DNA of 64,000 bases from CAIJXB01 sp964455905 (GCA_964455905.1 CAYVYN010000001.1:124001-188000); one strand, 5' to 3'; positions 1 to 8,208 are shown, counted from the first letter of the stretch. Notes: a model not told the origin generated them from the sequence alone. A program made the numbers and translations.

Positions 1-259
1 AAGCAGAAATGTAAGGCATTACACCAAGAGCAAATACAGTCATTTGAGCAAACGCGCCACCAGAAAACACATCCATAAGCTGAAACAAGTTTTGACCTGC
101 TCCAGTTACACTTTTAAATAGCTCAATAGCCACGGATGCATTAATGCCCGGGACAGGAACATAGGCGCCAATTCTGCAAACAGCAAGAACAAACAAAGTA
201 AATAGTATTTTACTTTTAAGTTCTGGAATGGAAAAGATTTTTTTTATTCCTTCAATCAT
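1..259 (-). CDS. secY: Protein translocase subunit SecY, N-terminal 86 codons (cut by window edge)
   Basis: The reverse strand from an ATG at 259-257 reads MIEGIKKIFSIPELKSK, followed by a first membrane segment, the conserved RIGAYVPVPGIN stretch, and a second hydrophobic stretch (FGG-type, here FSGGAFAQMTVFALGV). This is the start of SecY, the pore subunit of the SecYEG translocon in the inner membrane. The rest of the gene lies to the left of the window. It follows rplO, as in the spc operon of most bacteria. The 127-nt spacer before it holds an attenuator-like structure, described separately. The start is supported by a GGTAG sequence about 6 nt upstream. Confidence 0.95.
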   Translation of the reverse strand, partial: MIEGIKKIFSIPELKSKILFTLFVLAVCRIGAYVPVPGINASVAIELFKSVTGAGQNLFQLMDVFSGGAFAQMTVFALGVMPYISA

Positions 260-272
260 TCTACTACCAGCG

Positions 273-353
273 AAAAAAGCCCATCTTAGAAAAAGTGGGT
301 AACCGCCGCCTTTTAATGTGTTAAAAATAGGCGCGATTTACCCCGCGCCAAAA
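273..353 (-). promoter_or_regulatory. Attenuator-like spacer between rplO and secY
   Basis: Read on the minus strand, the spacer first shows a GGCGCG/CGCGCC hairpin (arms 349-344 and 335-330) with loop GGGTAAAT. Later it shows a CCCACTT/AAGATGGG hairpin (299-280, one bulged base, 5-nt loop), followed by C and six T. The second hairpin looks like an intrinsic terminator ending 14 nt before the secY ATG. The GGGTAA of the first loop (343-338) is complementary to TTACCC (302-297), which overlaps the left arm of the terminator, so the pairings are mutually exclusive. That it is a terminator/antiterminator switch is inference; no experiment or alignment supports it here. Confidence 0.4.
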
Positions 354-386
354 TGTCCCTTTAACAAAAGAACATGCTATACTACT

Positions 387-845
387 CTAGCATCCTATAA
401 TACTAAAAACAATCCCTTTCGCAGATAATTTTTTCTGCGCTTCTTCAGAAATTGCACTAGCTACAATTTCTACTTTTTTAGTAAGTTCGCCTAGACCAAG
501 AAGCTTAAAGCCTCCTAAGTATTTTGGAGTTAATATTCCTTTTAAATACAAAGTTTCAAAAGAAACAACATCTCCATCATTAAACATTCTATCGATATCT
601 TGTAAATTCAAAGCAAATACTTTAGATTTAAATCTACCGTTAGTAAATCCTCGGCAAGGAATTTTTCTATAAAGAGGTAATTGTCCGCCTTCATGGCCAT
701 AACGTCTCTTATAACCAGAGCGCGCTTTGTCCCCTTTAGAGCCTCGACCACAAGTCTTTCCTCTTTTAGAGCCCCACCCTCTTCCCACTCTTTGTACTTT
801 AGCTGTGGGTCTATGTGTATTTTCTAATGTTGATAAAGTTAGCAT
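387..845 (-). CDS. rplO: 50S ribosomal protein L15
   Basis: This 152-aa protein opens with the basic glycine-rich tail typical of L15 (RVGRGWGSKRGKTCGRGSKG) followed by GGQLPLYRKIPCRGF. L15 binds 23S rRNA late in large-subunit assembly. The gene overlaps the end of rpsE by 7 nt, which suggests translational coupling. In many bacteria rpmD (L30) lies between rpsE and rplO; here there is no room for it, as expected for Chlamydiae. The following gene is secY. Confidence 0.97.
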   Translation of the reverse strand: MLTLSTLENTHRPTAKVQRVGRGWGSKRGKTCGRGSKGDKARSGYKRRYGHEGGQLPLYRKIPCRGFTNGRFKSKVFALNLQDIDRMFNDGDVVSFETLYLKGILTPKYLGGFKLLGLGELTKKVEIVASAISEEAQKKLSAKGIVFSIIGC

Positions 846-1351
846 AGAACCTCTTTGCCTCGTTTTTTCATTGTCTCAGCTCTATTTTTCAAAGAGCCTA
901 ATGCTTTCAGGGTCGCTCTAACTTGATTTAATGGGTTGTTAGAACCTGAGCTTTTCGCTACAACGTCCATAACACCACCAAGCTCTAGTACAGATCGAAC
1001 TTTAGAACCGGCAATCACACCTGTTCCAACTGGAGCTGGTCTTAAAAGAACTCTCGCTCCATCCCACTCTACAGAGATCTCGTGAGGAATTGTAGTCCCT
1101 TCTCTTTCAAAAGAAAATATATTTTTCTTTGCTGCTTCAGTCCCTTTTCGAATCGCGTCAGAAACTTCATTAGACTTGGCAAAACCAAAACCAATATTTC
1201 CTTGACCATCTCCGACTAAAATGAGTGCTGAAAAACTAAATTTTCTTCCACCCTTCACTACTTTTGAACAGCGATTGATATAAAGGACTTTATCTTCGAA
1301 CTTGCTATCAAAATCTTCTGCTTTATGGCTAGCACTTTTTTTTTGCTTCAT
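839..1351 (-). CDS. rpsE: 30S ribosomal protein S5
   Basis: A 170-aa S5. The N-terminal double-stranded-RNA-binding fold carries RCSKVVKGGRKFSFSALILVGD and GNIGFGFAKSNEVSDAIRKG. The C-terminal half carries RPAPVGTGVIAGSKVRSVLELGG and the NPLNQVRATLKAL segment. S5 takes part in decoding fidelity on the small subunit. The gene lies 15 nt downstream of rplR and overlaps rplO, so it is inside the operon. Confidence 0.97.
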   Translation of the reverse strand: MKQKKSASHKAEDFDSKFEDKVLYINRCSKVVKGGRKFSFSALILVGDGQGNIGFGFAKSNEVSDAIRKGTEAAKKNIFSFEREGTTIPHEISVEWDGARVLLRPAPVGTGVIAGSKVRSVLELGGVMDVVAKSSGSNNPLNQVRATLKALGSLKNRAETMKKRGKEVLC

Positions 1352-1366
1352 TTTTCCTCTATTGCC

Positions 1367-1738
1367 CTAAAATTGTAATCCTGCTTCTCTTGCAGAATTC
1401 GCAAGTTCAGCCAAGAGACCATGATACTTATTGTATCCCCTATCAAAAACAACCGTGCTAATATTATGTTTTTTTGCACTCTCTGCAATTTTTAGCCCGA
1501 GTTGCTTTGCTGCTTCTTTTGATTTTTTTCCCATCTGAAGAGAAACCATATCTGCAGACAAAGTACTTGCACTAAATAAAGTCACACCAGCTTCATCATC
1601 AATTACTTGGACAGACAAATGTCTATTGGACTTTATCACGCTCATACGAGGTTTCAAAGCTGTTCCTCTTGTCTGGCTTCGTATTCTACGAGCACGTCTG
1701 GCACGCTGGTCTTTACGTTTAGCTAATCTACTTTCCAT
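1367..1738 (-). CDS. rplR: 50S ribosomal protein L18
   Basis: L18 binds 5S rRNA in the central protuberance. The 123-aa product starts MESRLAKRKDQRARRARRIR and ends with the conserved FDRGYNKYHG and REAGLQF motifs. An in-frame upstream codon at 1792 would add 18 residues reaching into rplF. I chose the ATG at 1738 because the MES start matches the family and leaves a normal 7-nt gap after rplF. Confidence 0.95.
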   Translation of the reverse strand: MESRLAKRKDQRARRARRIRSQTRGTALKPRMSVIKSNRHLSVQVIDDEAGVTLFSASTLSADMVSLQMGKKSKEAAKQLGLKIAESAKKHNISTVVFDRGYNKYHGLLAELANSAREAGLQF

Positions 1739-1745
1739 ATACCAA

Positions 1746-2294
1746 TTACCCTGTTTTACCTTTTGCAGCTTTTCCTGCTTTTTTACGCACATGCTCTTTT
1801 TCGTACCGAATCCCTTTTCCCTTATAAGGTTCTGGGGGTTTCATGGCACGTACAGAGGCTGCGAATTGTCCCACACACTGCTTATCAAATCCTGTGATTA
1901 AAATAGCTGTGCTCTTATCTACAGAAACCTGAACTCCAGCAGGGATTGGAAGCTGAGTAGGATGTGAAAAACCAAGTTGGAGATCCAACATTTGTCCTTG
2001 AACCGCTGCTCTATAACCTACTCCAATAAGAGTTAGTTTCTTTTCATAGCCTTTAGAAACACCTTCAATCATATTACGAACAAGAGCTCTCACTAGTCCT
2101 TGAAATGCAGGATGAGTTTGAACTTTCTCATCAGCATCAACAAAAAGTTGATCAGCCTCAATTCTTATAGAAAATCCTTCTTTCAACGGCTCGCTTAAAG
2201 AACCTTTAGGGCCTTTTACGTGCACAGTTGCACCAGATACTGTAACTTCAACTCCTTTTGGTATTAAAACAGGAGTTTTTCCCAATCGAGACAT
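1746..2294 (-). CDS. rplF: 50S ribosomal protein L6
   Basis: A 182-aa L6 with both repeated domains. The start is MSRLGKTPVLIPKGVEV, the middle has RALVRNMIEGVSKGYEKKL, and the C-terminal signature is KPPEPYKGKGIRYEKEHVRKK (written here as PPEPYKGKGIRY). L6 sits near the GTPase centre and the factor-binding site of the large subunit. It is located between rpsH and rplR, as in the spc operon. Confidence 0.97.
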   Translation of the reverse strand: MSRLGKTPVLIPKGVEVTVSGATVHVKGPKGSLSEPLKEGFSIRIEADQLFVDADEKVQTHPAFQGLVRALVRNMIEGVSKGYEKKLTLIGVGYRAAVQGQMLDLQLGFSHPTQLPIPAGVQVSVDKSTAILITGFDKQCVGQFAASVRAMKPPEPYKGKGIRYEKEHVRKKAGKAAKGKTG

Positions 2295-2315
2295 TTATAT
2301 ACCCTCACTTTCCAA

Positions 2316-2708
2316 TTATCGAACAAAACAAAGTAACTCACCACCCACTTTCATTTTGCGGGCTGACTTACCATCTAAAATTCCTTTTGGAGTAGAAAGT
2401 ACAACAAGTCCCATTCCTCCGTCAATTTCTGGAATTTCGTTATATCCTATATACCGTCGAAGTCCTGGGGAAGAAATTCTTACAATCTCTCCAATAAGGC
2501 TTTCTCTTCCTTCAGCATATTTCAAAAAAACTCTCATTCTTTTTTTCTCTAGATCTACAAGAAAATTGTCCAAAAATCCCATATCCTGCAATAACTTGAC
2601 AAGATTTCCCTTAATTTTTGTATGCCTTACATCTACATATCGATGCTTTGCGCGAGCTGCATTTCGTATTCTTGTTAGCAAATCTGCAATTGGATCACTT
2701 AATGACAT
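2316..2708 (-). CDS. rpsH: 30S ribosomal protein S8
   Basis: This 130-aa protein begins MSLSDPIADLLTRIRNAARA and ends with the S8 signature LVVLSTPKGILDGKSARK. S8 is a primary 16S rRNA binder and, in E. coli, the spc operon repressor. rplE is directly upstream, with no rpsN (S14) between them; in E. coli rpsN occupies that place. The gap to rplE is 14 nt. Confidence 0.97.
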   Translation of the reverse strand: MSLSDPIADLLTRIRNAARAKHRYVDVRHTKIKGNLVKLLQDMGFLDNFLVDLEKKRMRVFLKYAEGRESLIGEIVRISSPGLRRYIGYNEIPEIDGGMGLVVLSTPKGILDGKSARKMKVGGELLCFVR

Positions 2709-2722
2709 TTACTTACCTCTCC

Positions 2723-3268
2723 TTATTGGCCCAAAGATTTAAATGGAAATCCCATGAGAGACAACAACTCTACACACTCAGCGTCTTTTGTTGCTGTTGT
2801 GACAAATGTAATATGCATCCCTTGAGTTCTCTTAACTTCATCTAGATTGAGTTCAGGGAAAACAATCTGTTCCTGCAATCCTAATGTATAGCTTCCACGA
2901 CCATCGCACTTTTCAGGAAATCCCCTAAAGTCGCGAATACGAGGAGACACAACATTACAAAAACGATCAAAAAAATCCCACATACGTTGTCTTCTTAAAG
3001 TAACTTTAACCCCTATAGGTTGACCTTCTCTAAGTTTAAAATTCGATATGGCTTTCTTAGCTTTTGTTAGAATTGGTTTTTGACCAGAAATAAGCATCAT
3101 CTCTTTTAAGCAATCTTGTACTGCATTTTTATCTTTAGTAGCTTCTCCAAGTCCCATGCTAATAACAATCTTTTTCAAAGACGGTATCAACATAGTATTT
3201 TCATATCCAAACTTCTCTAGAAGTTTTTGTCTGACTTCTGACTTATATTTATTTAATATCCTAGACAT
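2723..3268 (-). CDS. rplE: 50S ribosomal protein L5
   Basis: L5 binds 5S rRNA and contacts the P-site tRNA. The sequence starts MSRILNKYKSEVRQKL and contains the family motifs SGQKPILTKAKKAISNFKLR, PIGVKVTLR and SPRIRDFRGF. An upstream in-frame GTG at 3277 would add three residues (MVK). I chose the ATG at 3268 because chlamydial L5 proteins start MSR; neither start has a strong ribosome-binding site. The length of 181 aa is normal. Confidence 0.95.
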   Translation of the reverse strand: MSRILNKYKSEVRQKLLEKFGYENTMLIPSLKKIVISMGLGEATKDKNAVQDCLKEMMLISGQKPILTKAKKAISNFKLREGQPIGVKVTLRRQRMWDFFDRFCNVVSPRIRDFRGFPEKCDGRGSYTLGLQEQIVFPELNLDEVKRTQGMHITFVTTATKDAECVELLSLMGFPFKSLGQ

Positions 3269-3293
3269 CTTAACCACAGCTTATGAGTTTATC

Positions 3294-3608
3294 TTAAATT
3301 GTACGATGAACTATTTCATTTTGTCCATCTTTATAGTACAGCTCTTTTTTGTCCTCTAATATCCGGGCTTTTAGACGAACAGGCTTTCCTGCAACACCAC
3401 AAAGGTTCACATTCGAAATGTGAATAGGACATTCGGTCGTATACATTTTACCTGGAGCTTCTTTAGTTCTTCTTTGGTATTTCGTACGAAGATTTACCCC
3501 TTTAACTAAAACTTTTTCCTCTATTCGAGCTAATACTTGACCCGTCTTCCCTTTAGCATTGCCTGCAATAACAACTACGTTATCACCTTTTTGAATCCAC
3601 TTACTCAT
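3294..3608 (-). CDS. rplX: 50S ribosomal protein L24
   Basis: This 104-aa protein carries the KOW motif near its start (KGDNVVVIAGNAKGKTGQVL), followed by VKGVNLRTKYQR. L24 starts 50S assembly by binding the 5' end of 23S rRNA. The gene sits 12 nt after rplN and 25 nt before the L5 start. Confidence 0.96.
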   Translation of the reverse strand: MSKWIQKGDNVVVIAGNAKGKTGQVLARIEEKVLVKGVNLRTKYQRRTKEAPGKMYTTECPIHISNVNLCGVAGKPVRLKARILEDKKELYYKDGQNEIVHRTI

Positions 3609-3620
3609 AGTCCTATTCTC

Positions 3621-3989
3621 CTAAATTACTTCCGGTGCCAAGGAACTGATCTTAACAAAGCCACCATCACGAACTTCTCTAGCTATAGGCCCAAATATAC
3701 GGGTACCTTTAGGATTGTCCTTATCATCGATGATCACGCAACTATTGTCGTAAAAGCGGATCAAAGATCCATCAGCTCTTCTAACATAACCCTTTGTTCT
3801 TACAATAACTGCTCGAACTACGTCACCTTTTTTTACACTTCCCTTTGAATCTGCTTCTTTCACAGAACAAATAATGACGTCGCCAACTCGGGCATAACGT
3901 CTCTTTGAGCCTTTAGGTACTTTAAAGCATTTTACTTGCTTAGCACCTGTATTATCAGCTACTTCTAACCTGCTTTCTTGTTGAATCAT
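3621..3989 (-). CDS. rplN: 50S ribosomal protein L14
   Basis: The 122-aa product starts MIQQESRLEVADNTGAKQV and shows the L14 signature ARVGDVIICSVKEA, GDVVRAVIVRTK and GTRIFGPIAREVRD. L14 forms an intersubunit bridge next to L19. Its length equals the usual 122 aa. rpsQ is upstream and rplX downstream. Confidence 0.97.
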   Translation of the reverse strand: MIQQESRLEVADNTGAKQVKCFKVPKGSKRRYARVGDVIICSVKEADSKGSVKKGDVVRAVIVRTKGYVRRADGSLIRFYDNSCVIIDDKDNPKGTRIFGPIAREVRDGGFVKISSLAPEVI

Positions 3990-4015
3990 ATTTACTCTCT
4001 AAAAATTCAGTTTAC

Positions 4016-4279
4016 TTAGCTCAACACCTCTGTAACTCTCCATCTTTTGAGCTTAGAAAGAGGTCTTGTTTCAACAATTCTAACTTTTTTCCCTTCTGGG
4101 ATTTCAGCACTATTTTCTGCATGTGCATAACATTTTTTAGCGCGAGATGTAACTTTGTCAAAATGGGGATGTCGAACAGTTCTTTCTACTCTTACCGTTA
4201 CAGTTTTAGCCATTTTATTAGAAACTACAATTCCTTCCCGTACTTTACGTGAACCTCTTTCTGTCTTACATTCCGACAT
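4016..4279 (-). CDS. rpsQ: 30S ribosomal protein S17
   Basis: This 87-aa OB-fold protein contains RKVREGIVVSNKMAKTVTV, VERTVRHPHFDKVTSRAKK and VRIVETRPLSKLKRW, all typical of S17, an early 16S rRNA-binding protein. Its start overlaps the end of rpmC by 14 nt, which suggests coupled translation. Confidence 0.97.
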   Translation of the reverse strand: MSECKTERGSRKVREGIVVSNKMAKTVTVRVERTVRHPHFDKVTSRAKKCYAHAENSAEIPEGKKVRIVETRPLSKLKRWRVTEVLS

Positions 4280-4487
4280 AGTCCATTATCTCCTTACATA
4301 TCTGCTTTTCACGAAGAACTGTTAAAACACGAGCTCTATCTTTCTTAGCCAATTTAATCTTATGAGGTTTGTCAAGCTTTTGTGAAGCTAGCGCACTTCT
4401 TAAGCTAAATATTTCTCTGGAAAGTTCAAGATTTTTCGCTTGAAGCTCTTCCATTGATAGTTCTGCGTACTCTTTAGAAGTTGCCAT
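4266..4487 (-). CDS. rpmC: 50S ribosomal protein L29
   Basis: A 73-aa helical hairpin protein. It starts MATSKEYAELSMEELQAKN and ends with the conserved KDRARVLTVLREKQ segment. L29 lies at the peptide exit and helps form the docking site for signal recognition particle and trigger factor. It is 11 nt after rplP and overlaps rpsQ. Confidence 0.95.
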   Translation of the reverse strand: MATSKEYAELSMEELQAKNLELSREIFSLRSALASQKLDKPHKIKLAKKDRARVLTVLREKQICKEIMDYVGM

Positions 4488-4498
4488 AATTACTCTCC

Positions 4499-4918
4499 TT
4501 ATACCCTTTCTACTCTTCTTACGAATCTAGTCCGAATTGGTAATTTAGCGGCAGCTCTTTTAAGAGCTTCTTGCGCAACCTCTTCAGATACATTACCTAC
4601 TTCAAATAAAATTCTTCCTGGTCGAATGATAGCAGCCCAATGATCTGGAGCTCCTTTTCCTTTACCCATACGAGTTTCAGCAGGTTTCTTACTGATCGAC
4701 TTGTCTGGAAAAATTCGAATCCAAACATTTCCACGTCGATTGAAATATCTATTAATAGCCACACGACATGCTTCGATTTGCTGTTGTGTAATTCTGCCTC
4801 TATCGAGAGCCTGCATTCCAAACTCACCGAAGTCAATAAATTGTGCAGCTTTTGTAAGGCCAGTCATGTGGCCTTTTTGCATTTTTCTATACTTTGTACG
4901 AACTGGTATTGAAGCCAT
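4499..4918 (-). CDS. rplP: 50S ribosomal protein L16
   Basis: A 139-aa L16 with the conserved FGEFGMQALDRGRITQQQIE block, the NRRGNVWIRIFPDKSISKKP segment and RMGKGKGAPDHWAAIIRPGR. L16 organises the A-site region of the peptidyl transferase centre. Only 4 nt separate it from rpsC. The N-terminus (MASIPVRTKYRKMQKG) is slightly diverged from the usual MLMPKR start. Confidence 0.97.
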   Translation of the reverse strand: MASIPVRTKYRKMQKGHMTGLTKAAQFIDFGEFGMQALDRGRITQQQIEACRVAINRYFNRRGNVWIRIFPDKSISKKPAETRMGKGKGAPDHWAAIIRPGRILFEVGNVSEEVAQEALKRAAAKLPIRTRFVRRVERV

Positions 4919-4922
4919 TATG

Positions 4923-5573
4923 CTAGCCCCCCACTGCTTGTCTAGTTACTACATCTTCTCCACGATTGACCCAAACCTTAACCCCAATAGATCCATAGGT
5001 TGTTTCTGCTCGTCCCATCGCATAATCAATATCTGCTCGCAGAGTTTGTAAAGGAACTCTTCCTTCCTTATACCCTTCTGTTCTAGCAATTTCAGCTCCG
5101 CCAACTCGTCCAGAAATTTGAACTTTAATTCCTGCAGCTCCTGCATCCATACTAGCTTGCATTACTTTCTTAAGAACCCTTCTAAAAGGAACTCTTCTTT
5201 CTAATTGTTTTGCAATCCCGTCGGCTACAATCTTAGCATCTAAATCTGGGCGTTTTACTTCTTCTACTTCAATCCAAACTTCCTTACCTGTTAGCTTATG
5301 CAGCTCAGCCTTAAGAAAATCAATTTCAGCTCCTTTTTTCCCAATAACAAGACCAGGTCTTGCAGTGTGAATCGTCACTTCTACTTTACCACTCATACGT
5401 TTGATGGCAAAATGAGAAGCTCCAGCGCAACAAGGTTTTACGAGAAGATAGTCTCGTATCATCTTATCTTCACCAATTTGATTTCCAAACTCTTGTTTGT
5501 TAGCGTACCAAATTGATTTCCATTTCTTATTTCGTATTAACCGAAATCCAATAGGGGATGTTTTTTGTCCCAT
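4923..5573 (-). CDS. rpsC: 30S ribosomal protein S3
   Basis: A 216-aa S3 that starts MGQKTSPIGFRLIRNKKW. It carries the KH-domain stretch VTIHTARPGLVIGKKGAEID and the C-terminal KVQISGRVGGAEIARTEGYKEG and TYGSIGVKVWV. S3 lines the mRNA entry tunnel and has helicase activity together with S4 and S5. rplV is upstream. Confidence 0.97.
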   Translation of the reverse strand: MGQKTSPIGFRLIRNKKWKSIWYANKQEFGNQIGEDKMIRDYLLVKPCCAGASHFAIKRMSGKVEVTIHTARPGLVIGKKGAEIDFLKAELHKLTGKEVWIEVEEVKRPDLDAKIVADGIAKQLERRVPFRRVLKKVMQASMDAGAAGIKVQISGRVGGAEIARTEGYKEGRVPLQTLRADIDYAMGRAETTYGSIGVKVWVNRGEDVVTRQAVGG

Positions 5574-5593
5574 TCGCTCTCCTTCCTCGTCCG

Positions 5594-5929
5594 TTATTTT
5601 GCCGCAACCACGACAGTAAAGTGACTAGTTCTTTTCATGACAGGCACTTGCCCACCCTTACTTTTAGATTTCGATCTTTTGAATACAGGACCTGCATCCA
5701 CTCTAACTTCTTGCACGATAAGATCTTGTCTTCGTAACTGTAACTGAGTTTCGGCATTAGCTACCGCGCTTTTCAGTGTTTTCCCTAGCAGTCTACCTGC
5801 TTTAAGGCTAGACACTGAAAGCTGCATTGCAGCTGCTTCCACACTCAATCCTCTAATTAAATCAGCAGCTAACCTAGCTTTACGCGGAGGCAGTCTGACA
5901 CTTTTCGTAATTGACTTAGCAGTTTGCAT
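5594..5929 (-). CDS. rplV: 50S ribosomal protein L22
   Basis: This 111-aa protein has the conserved VRLPPRKARLAADLIRG helix and the C-terminal loop and strand VDAGPVFKRSKSKSKGG. The loop of L22 lines the nascent-peptide exit tunnel and takes part in translational arrest, which matters for any arrest-peptide regulation in this genome (see the secDF leader). Confidence 0.96.
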   Translation of the reverse strand: MQTAKSITKSVRLPPRKARLAADLIRGLSVEAAAMQLSVSSLKAGRLLGKTLKSAVANAETQLQLRRQDLIVQEVRVDAGPVFKRSKSKSKGGQVPVMKRTSHFTVVVAAK

Positions 5930-5943
5930 AAATTTTTATTTCC

Positions 5944-6222
5944 TTACTTAGAGTCTGCTGTTTTCTTAGACCCATGTCCTTTAAAAGTACGTGTTGGAGA
6001 AAACTCTCCAAGTCTATGACCTACCATGTTTTCAGACACAAACACAGCAATAAATTTTTTGCCGTTATGAACATCAAATGTATGTCCAATCATGTCTGGT
6101 ACTATCATAGAACGTCTAGACCACGTCTTGATCGATTTTTTAGAGTCTGTTCGATTCAGCTTACTTACTTTTTCATGTAAATGATGGTCTACAAAAGGAC
6201 CTTTTCTCAGCGATCTTCCCAT
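5944..6222 (-). CDS. rpsS: 30S ribosomal protein S19
   Basis: The 92-aa product starts MGRSLRKGPFVDHHLHEKV and carries SRRSMIVPDMIGHTFDVHNGK and MVGHRLGEFSPTRTFKGH. S19 sits in the head of the small subunit next to S13 and the A-site tRNA. Gap to rplB is 8 nt. Confidence 0.97.
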   Translation of the reverse strand: MGRSLRKGPFVDHHLHEKVSKLNRTDSKKSIKTWSRRSMIVPDMIGHTFDVHNGKKFIAVFVSENMVGHRLGEFSPTRTFKGHGSKKTADSK

Positions 6223-6230
6223 AAATTCCT

Positions 6231-7076
6231 CTATTTCCTACGATCTTTAACAATCCATTTATTAGTCTTTCGTTTCGAACGAGTTTTAAACCCTTTCGTG
6301 TACTGAGCCCAAGGAGTTTGCGGAATATGTCCTTTATGCTTACCTTCTCCCCCCCCGTGTGGGTGGTCTATAGGATTCATCGCTGTACCCCTAACAGTAG
6401 GTCGCACACCGCGCCAACGCATTCTTCCCGCTTTCCCTTCAGCTCTAAGATTCCACTCTGGATTAGATATAGATCCAAAGGTAGCCTTACAACCATCATT
6501 AATCATTCGGATTTCTCCAGAAGGCATTTTAATAGTAGCATATCCACCACTTTTAGCCATAAGCTGAGCTGAAAGTCCAGCAGATCTTACTAGCTTAGCG
6601 CCTCTTCCTGGAACCAATTCTAGATTGTGAATTGTAGAACCAAGCGGCATTCCTTTCAACTTCATACAGCATCCCACTTCGAAAGGAGCTGAATCACCAG
6701 AAAGAACAGTATCTCCCTGCTTTAAACCTTGAGGAGCAATGATATATCTTTTTTCTCCATCGACATAATGCAAAAGAGCAATATGCGCAGATCTGTTAGG
6801 ATCATACTCTACAGAAGCTACAGAAGCTGGAATGTTTTCTTTATCTCTTTTAAAATCAACTAATCGATACGCTCTTTTATGACCTGCCCCTTTATGTCTA
6901 CAGGTTACATGTCCATGGTGATTACGTCCGTTAGTTCCCACTTTTTTTACTAGCAAAGACTTTTCTGGCTCTGGAGTAGCTCTTTTTGATGTTCCAACGC
7001 CACGAGTTAACTCACTTGTGCTATTCAAAACCAAATGTCTTTGACCCGGTGTTATGGGACGAAATTTTTTAGTCAT
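6231..7076 (-). CDS. rplB: 50S ribosomal protein L2
   Basis: A 281-aa L2. The RNA-binding core has GRNHHGHVTCRHKGAGHKR and RSAHIALLHYVDGEKRYII. The C-terminal part has the highly conserved RGTAMNPIDHPHGGGEGK segment, which holds the histidine important for peptidyl transferase centre assembly. The length is about the family norm of 275-285. Confidence 0.98.
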   Translation of the reverse strand: MTKKFRPITPGQRHLVLNSTSELTRGVGTSKRATPEPEKSLLVKKVGTNGRNHHGHVTCRHKGAGHKRAYRLVDFKRDKENIPASVASVEYDPNRSAHIALLHYVDGEKRYIIAPQGLKQGDTVLSGDSAPFEVGCCMKLKGMPLGSTIHNLELVPGRGAKLVRSAGLSAQLMAKSGGYATIKMPSGEIRMINDGCKATFGSISNPEWNLRAEGKAGRMRWRGVRPTVRGTAMNPIDHPHGGGEGKHKGHIPQTPWAQYTKGFKTRSKRKTNKWIVKDRRK

Positions 7077-7094
7077 AGTTAATATACCTTATTC

Positions 7095-7433
7095 TTATAC
7101 ATTCTCTGGAATTGCATCTTCAGCTCTGAGCGTCACGATAGCTTTTTTGAATCCTGGTCTAAATCCGACCTTCCCTCTGATAACTCTACGCTTTCTTTTC
7201 GCATTGATGACATTCACAGAAACCACTTGAATCTTAGATTCTGCATAGATAAATTCTAACGCAGAAGCAATTTCTGTTTTATTTGCTTGACCATCTACAA
7301 TAAAAACATACTTAGGCTTTTTAAACTTAGCCAAAGAAGGATTGCTTTGCTTTGTATGGAGGTTATGCAACATCTCTGTTTTTTCCGTCACGTAACGACG
7401 TTTAATAATATCGTAAGGAGTTCTATTATTCAT
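7095..7433 (-). CDS. rplW: 50S ribosomal protein L23
   Basis: A 112-aa L23. The start MNNRTPYDIIKRRYVTEKTE matches the PYDIIK-x2-VTEKT motif of the family, and YVFIVDGQANKTEIASALE follows. L23 is the main chaperone docking site at the tunnel exit. The gene start overlaps the end of rplD by 8 nt. Confidence 0.96.
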   Translation of the reverse strand: MNNRTPYDIIKRRYVTEKTEMLHNLHTKQSNPSLAKFKKPKYVFIVDGQANKTEIASALEFIYAESKIQVVSVNVINAKRKRRVIRGKVGFRPGFKKAIVTLRAEDAIPENV

Positions 7434-8208
7434 TATTTCCTCCTAAAGCAGCAACTAGCTGATCTACTGGTCCATCAAGAAGAACGATATCTTGATTCAA
7501 AACTACTTCATAGCCATTAAGGTTAGGCAAAAGAGCGAATGAAACTTTAGGAATGTTTCTCACACTTCTAAAGATAACATCTCTTTGACCAAACATCTTA
7601 GCACATTCTTCGTCTTGCTTGTCAACCATGTTTTTAATTGTTTTTTCAGCATCTTCAGAACTCATACCTTCAGCTGAACAAATCACTTCTTCTAACTCTT
7701 CTTCCATAGGAATAACTTTGGAAAGACAAAGATCTTCTGCTAAGAAAAGAACTCTTTTAGTTAGATTTAGTTTTTTAAGAAATTCTGCCACAGATTTGGT
7801 CTTTGGCTGAGTAAGACCTTCTAAAGAAAGAACGTGAACATGTTGCTCTTGAATTTTCTGAGCTAAAAGAGTTTTAATAACAGCTCTTTTTTCTTTCTTA
7901 TTTAATCTTACTTGTTGATCAAATTTAGGTCTTGGACCAAAAACTCGTCCTCCACCTTTGTACTGAGGAGATCCAAGATATCCTTGTCTAGCGCGACCTG
8001 TTCCTTTTTGAGGATGAGGCTTTTGCCCAGAATGGTTTACTTCAGCCCGCGTCTTTGTATTTGCAGACCATTGTCTTTGATTAGCACGATAAGCAACCAA
8101 ATAATCTTTAATCATCTGCGGATTTGCTCCACCCTGTAAAAGAGTATCGTCTAAAGAAAGCTCTCCTATCTGTTCTCCGCTGAGATTGTATTTTTTAATA
8201 TTAGCCAC
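7426..8208 (-). CDS. rplD: 50S ribosomal protein L4, with an acidic insertion
   Basis: At 260 aa this is about 60 longer than E. coli L4. The core is clear: the tunnel-lining loop with KPHPQKGTGRARQGYLGSPQ (around residues 63-82), then GGGRVFGPRP and a C-terminal RSVRNIPKVSFALL region. Between VLFLAED (about residue 153) and FRSVRNIP (about residue 213) there is an acidic stretch of 40-50 residues rich in Glu, Asp and Met that E. coli lacks. In E. coli L4 also regulates the S10 operon. The insertion may be lineage-specific; its effect is unknown. Confidence 0.95.
   Translation of the reverse strand: MANIKKYNLSGEQIGELSLDDTLLQGGANPQMIKDYLVAYRANQRQWSANTKTRAEVNHSGQKPHPQKGTGRARQGYLGSPQYKGGGRVFGPRPKFDQQVRLNKKEKRAVIKTLLAQKIQEQHVHVLSLEGLTQPKTKSVAEFLKKLNLTKRVLFLAEDLCLSKVIPMEEELEEVICSAEGMSSEDAEKTIKNMVDKQDEECAKMFGQRDVIFRSVRNIPKVSFALLPNLNGYEVVLNQDIVLLDGPVDQLVAALGGNNE

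Noticed and set aside
1739..1792. Longer N-terminus for rplR
   Set aside because: It would overlap rplF by 47 nt, and the MES start at 1738 matches known L18 proteins.
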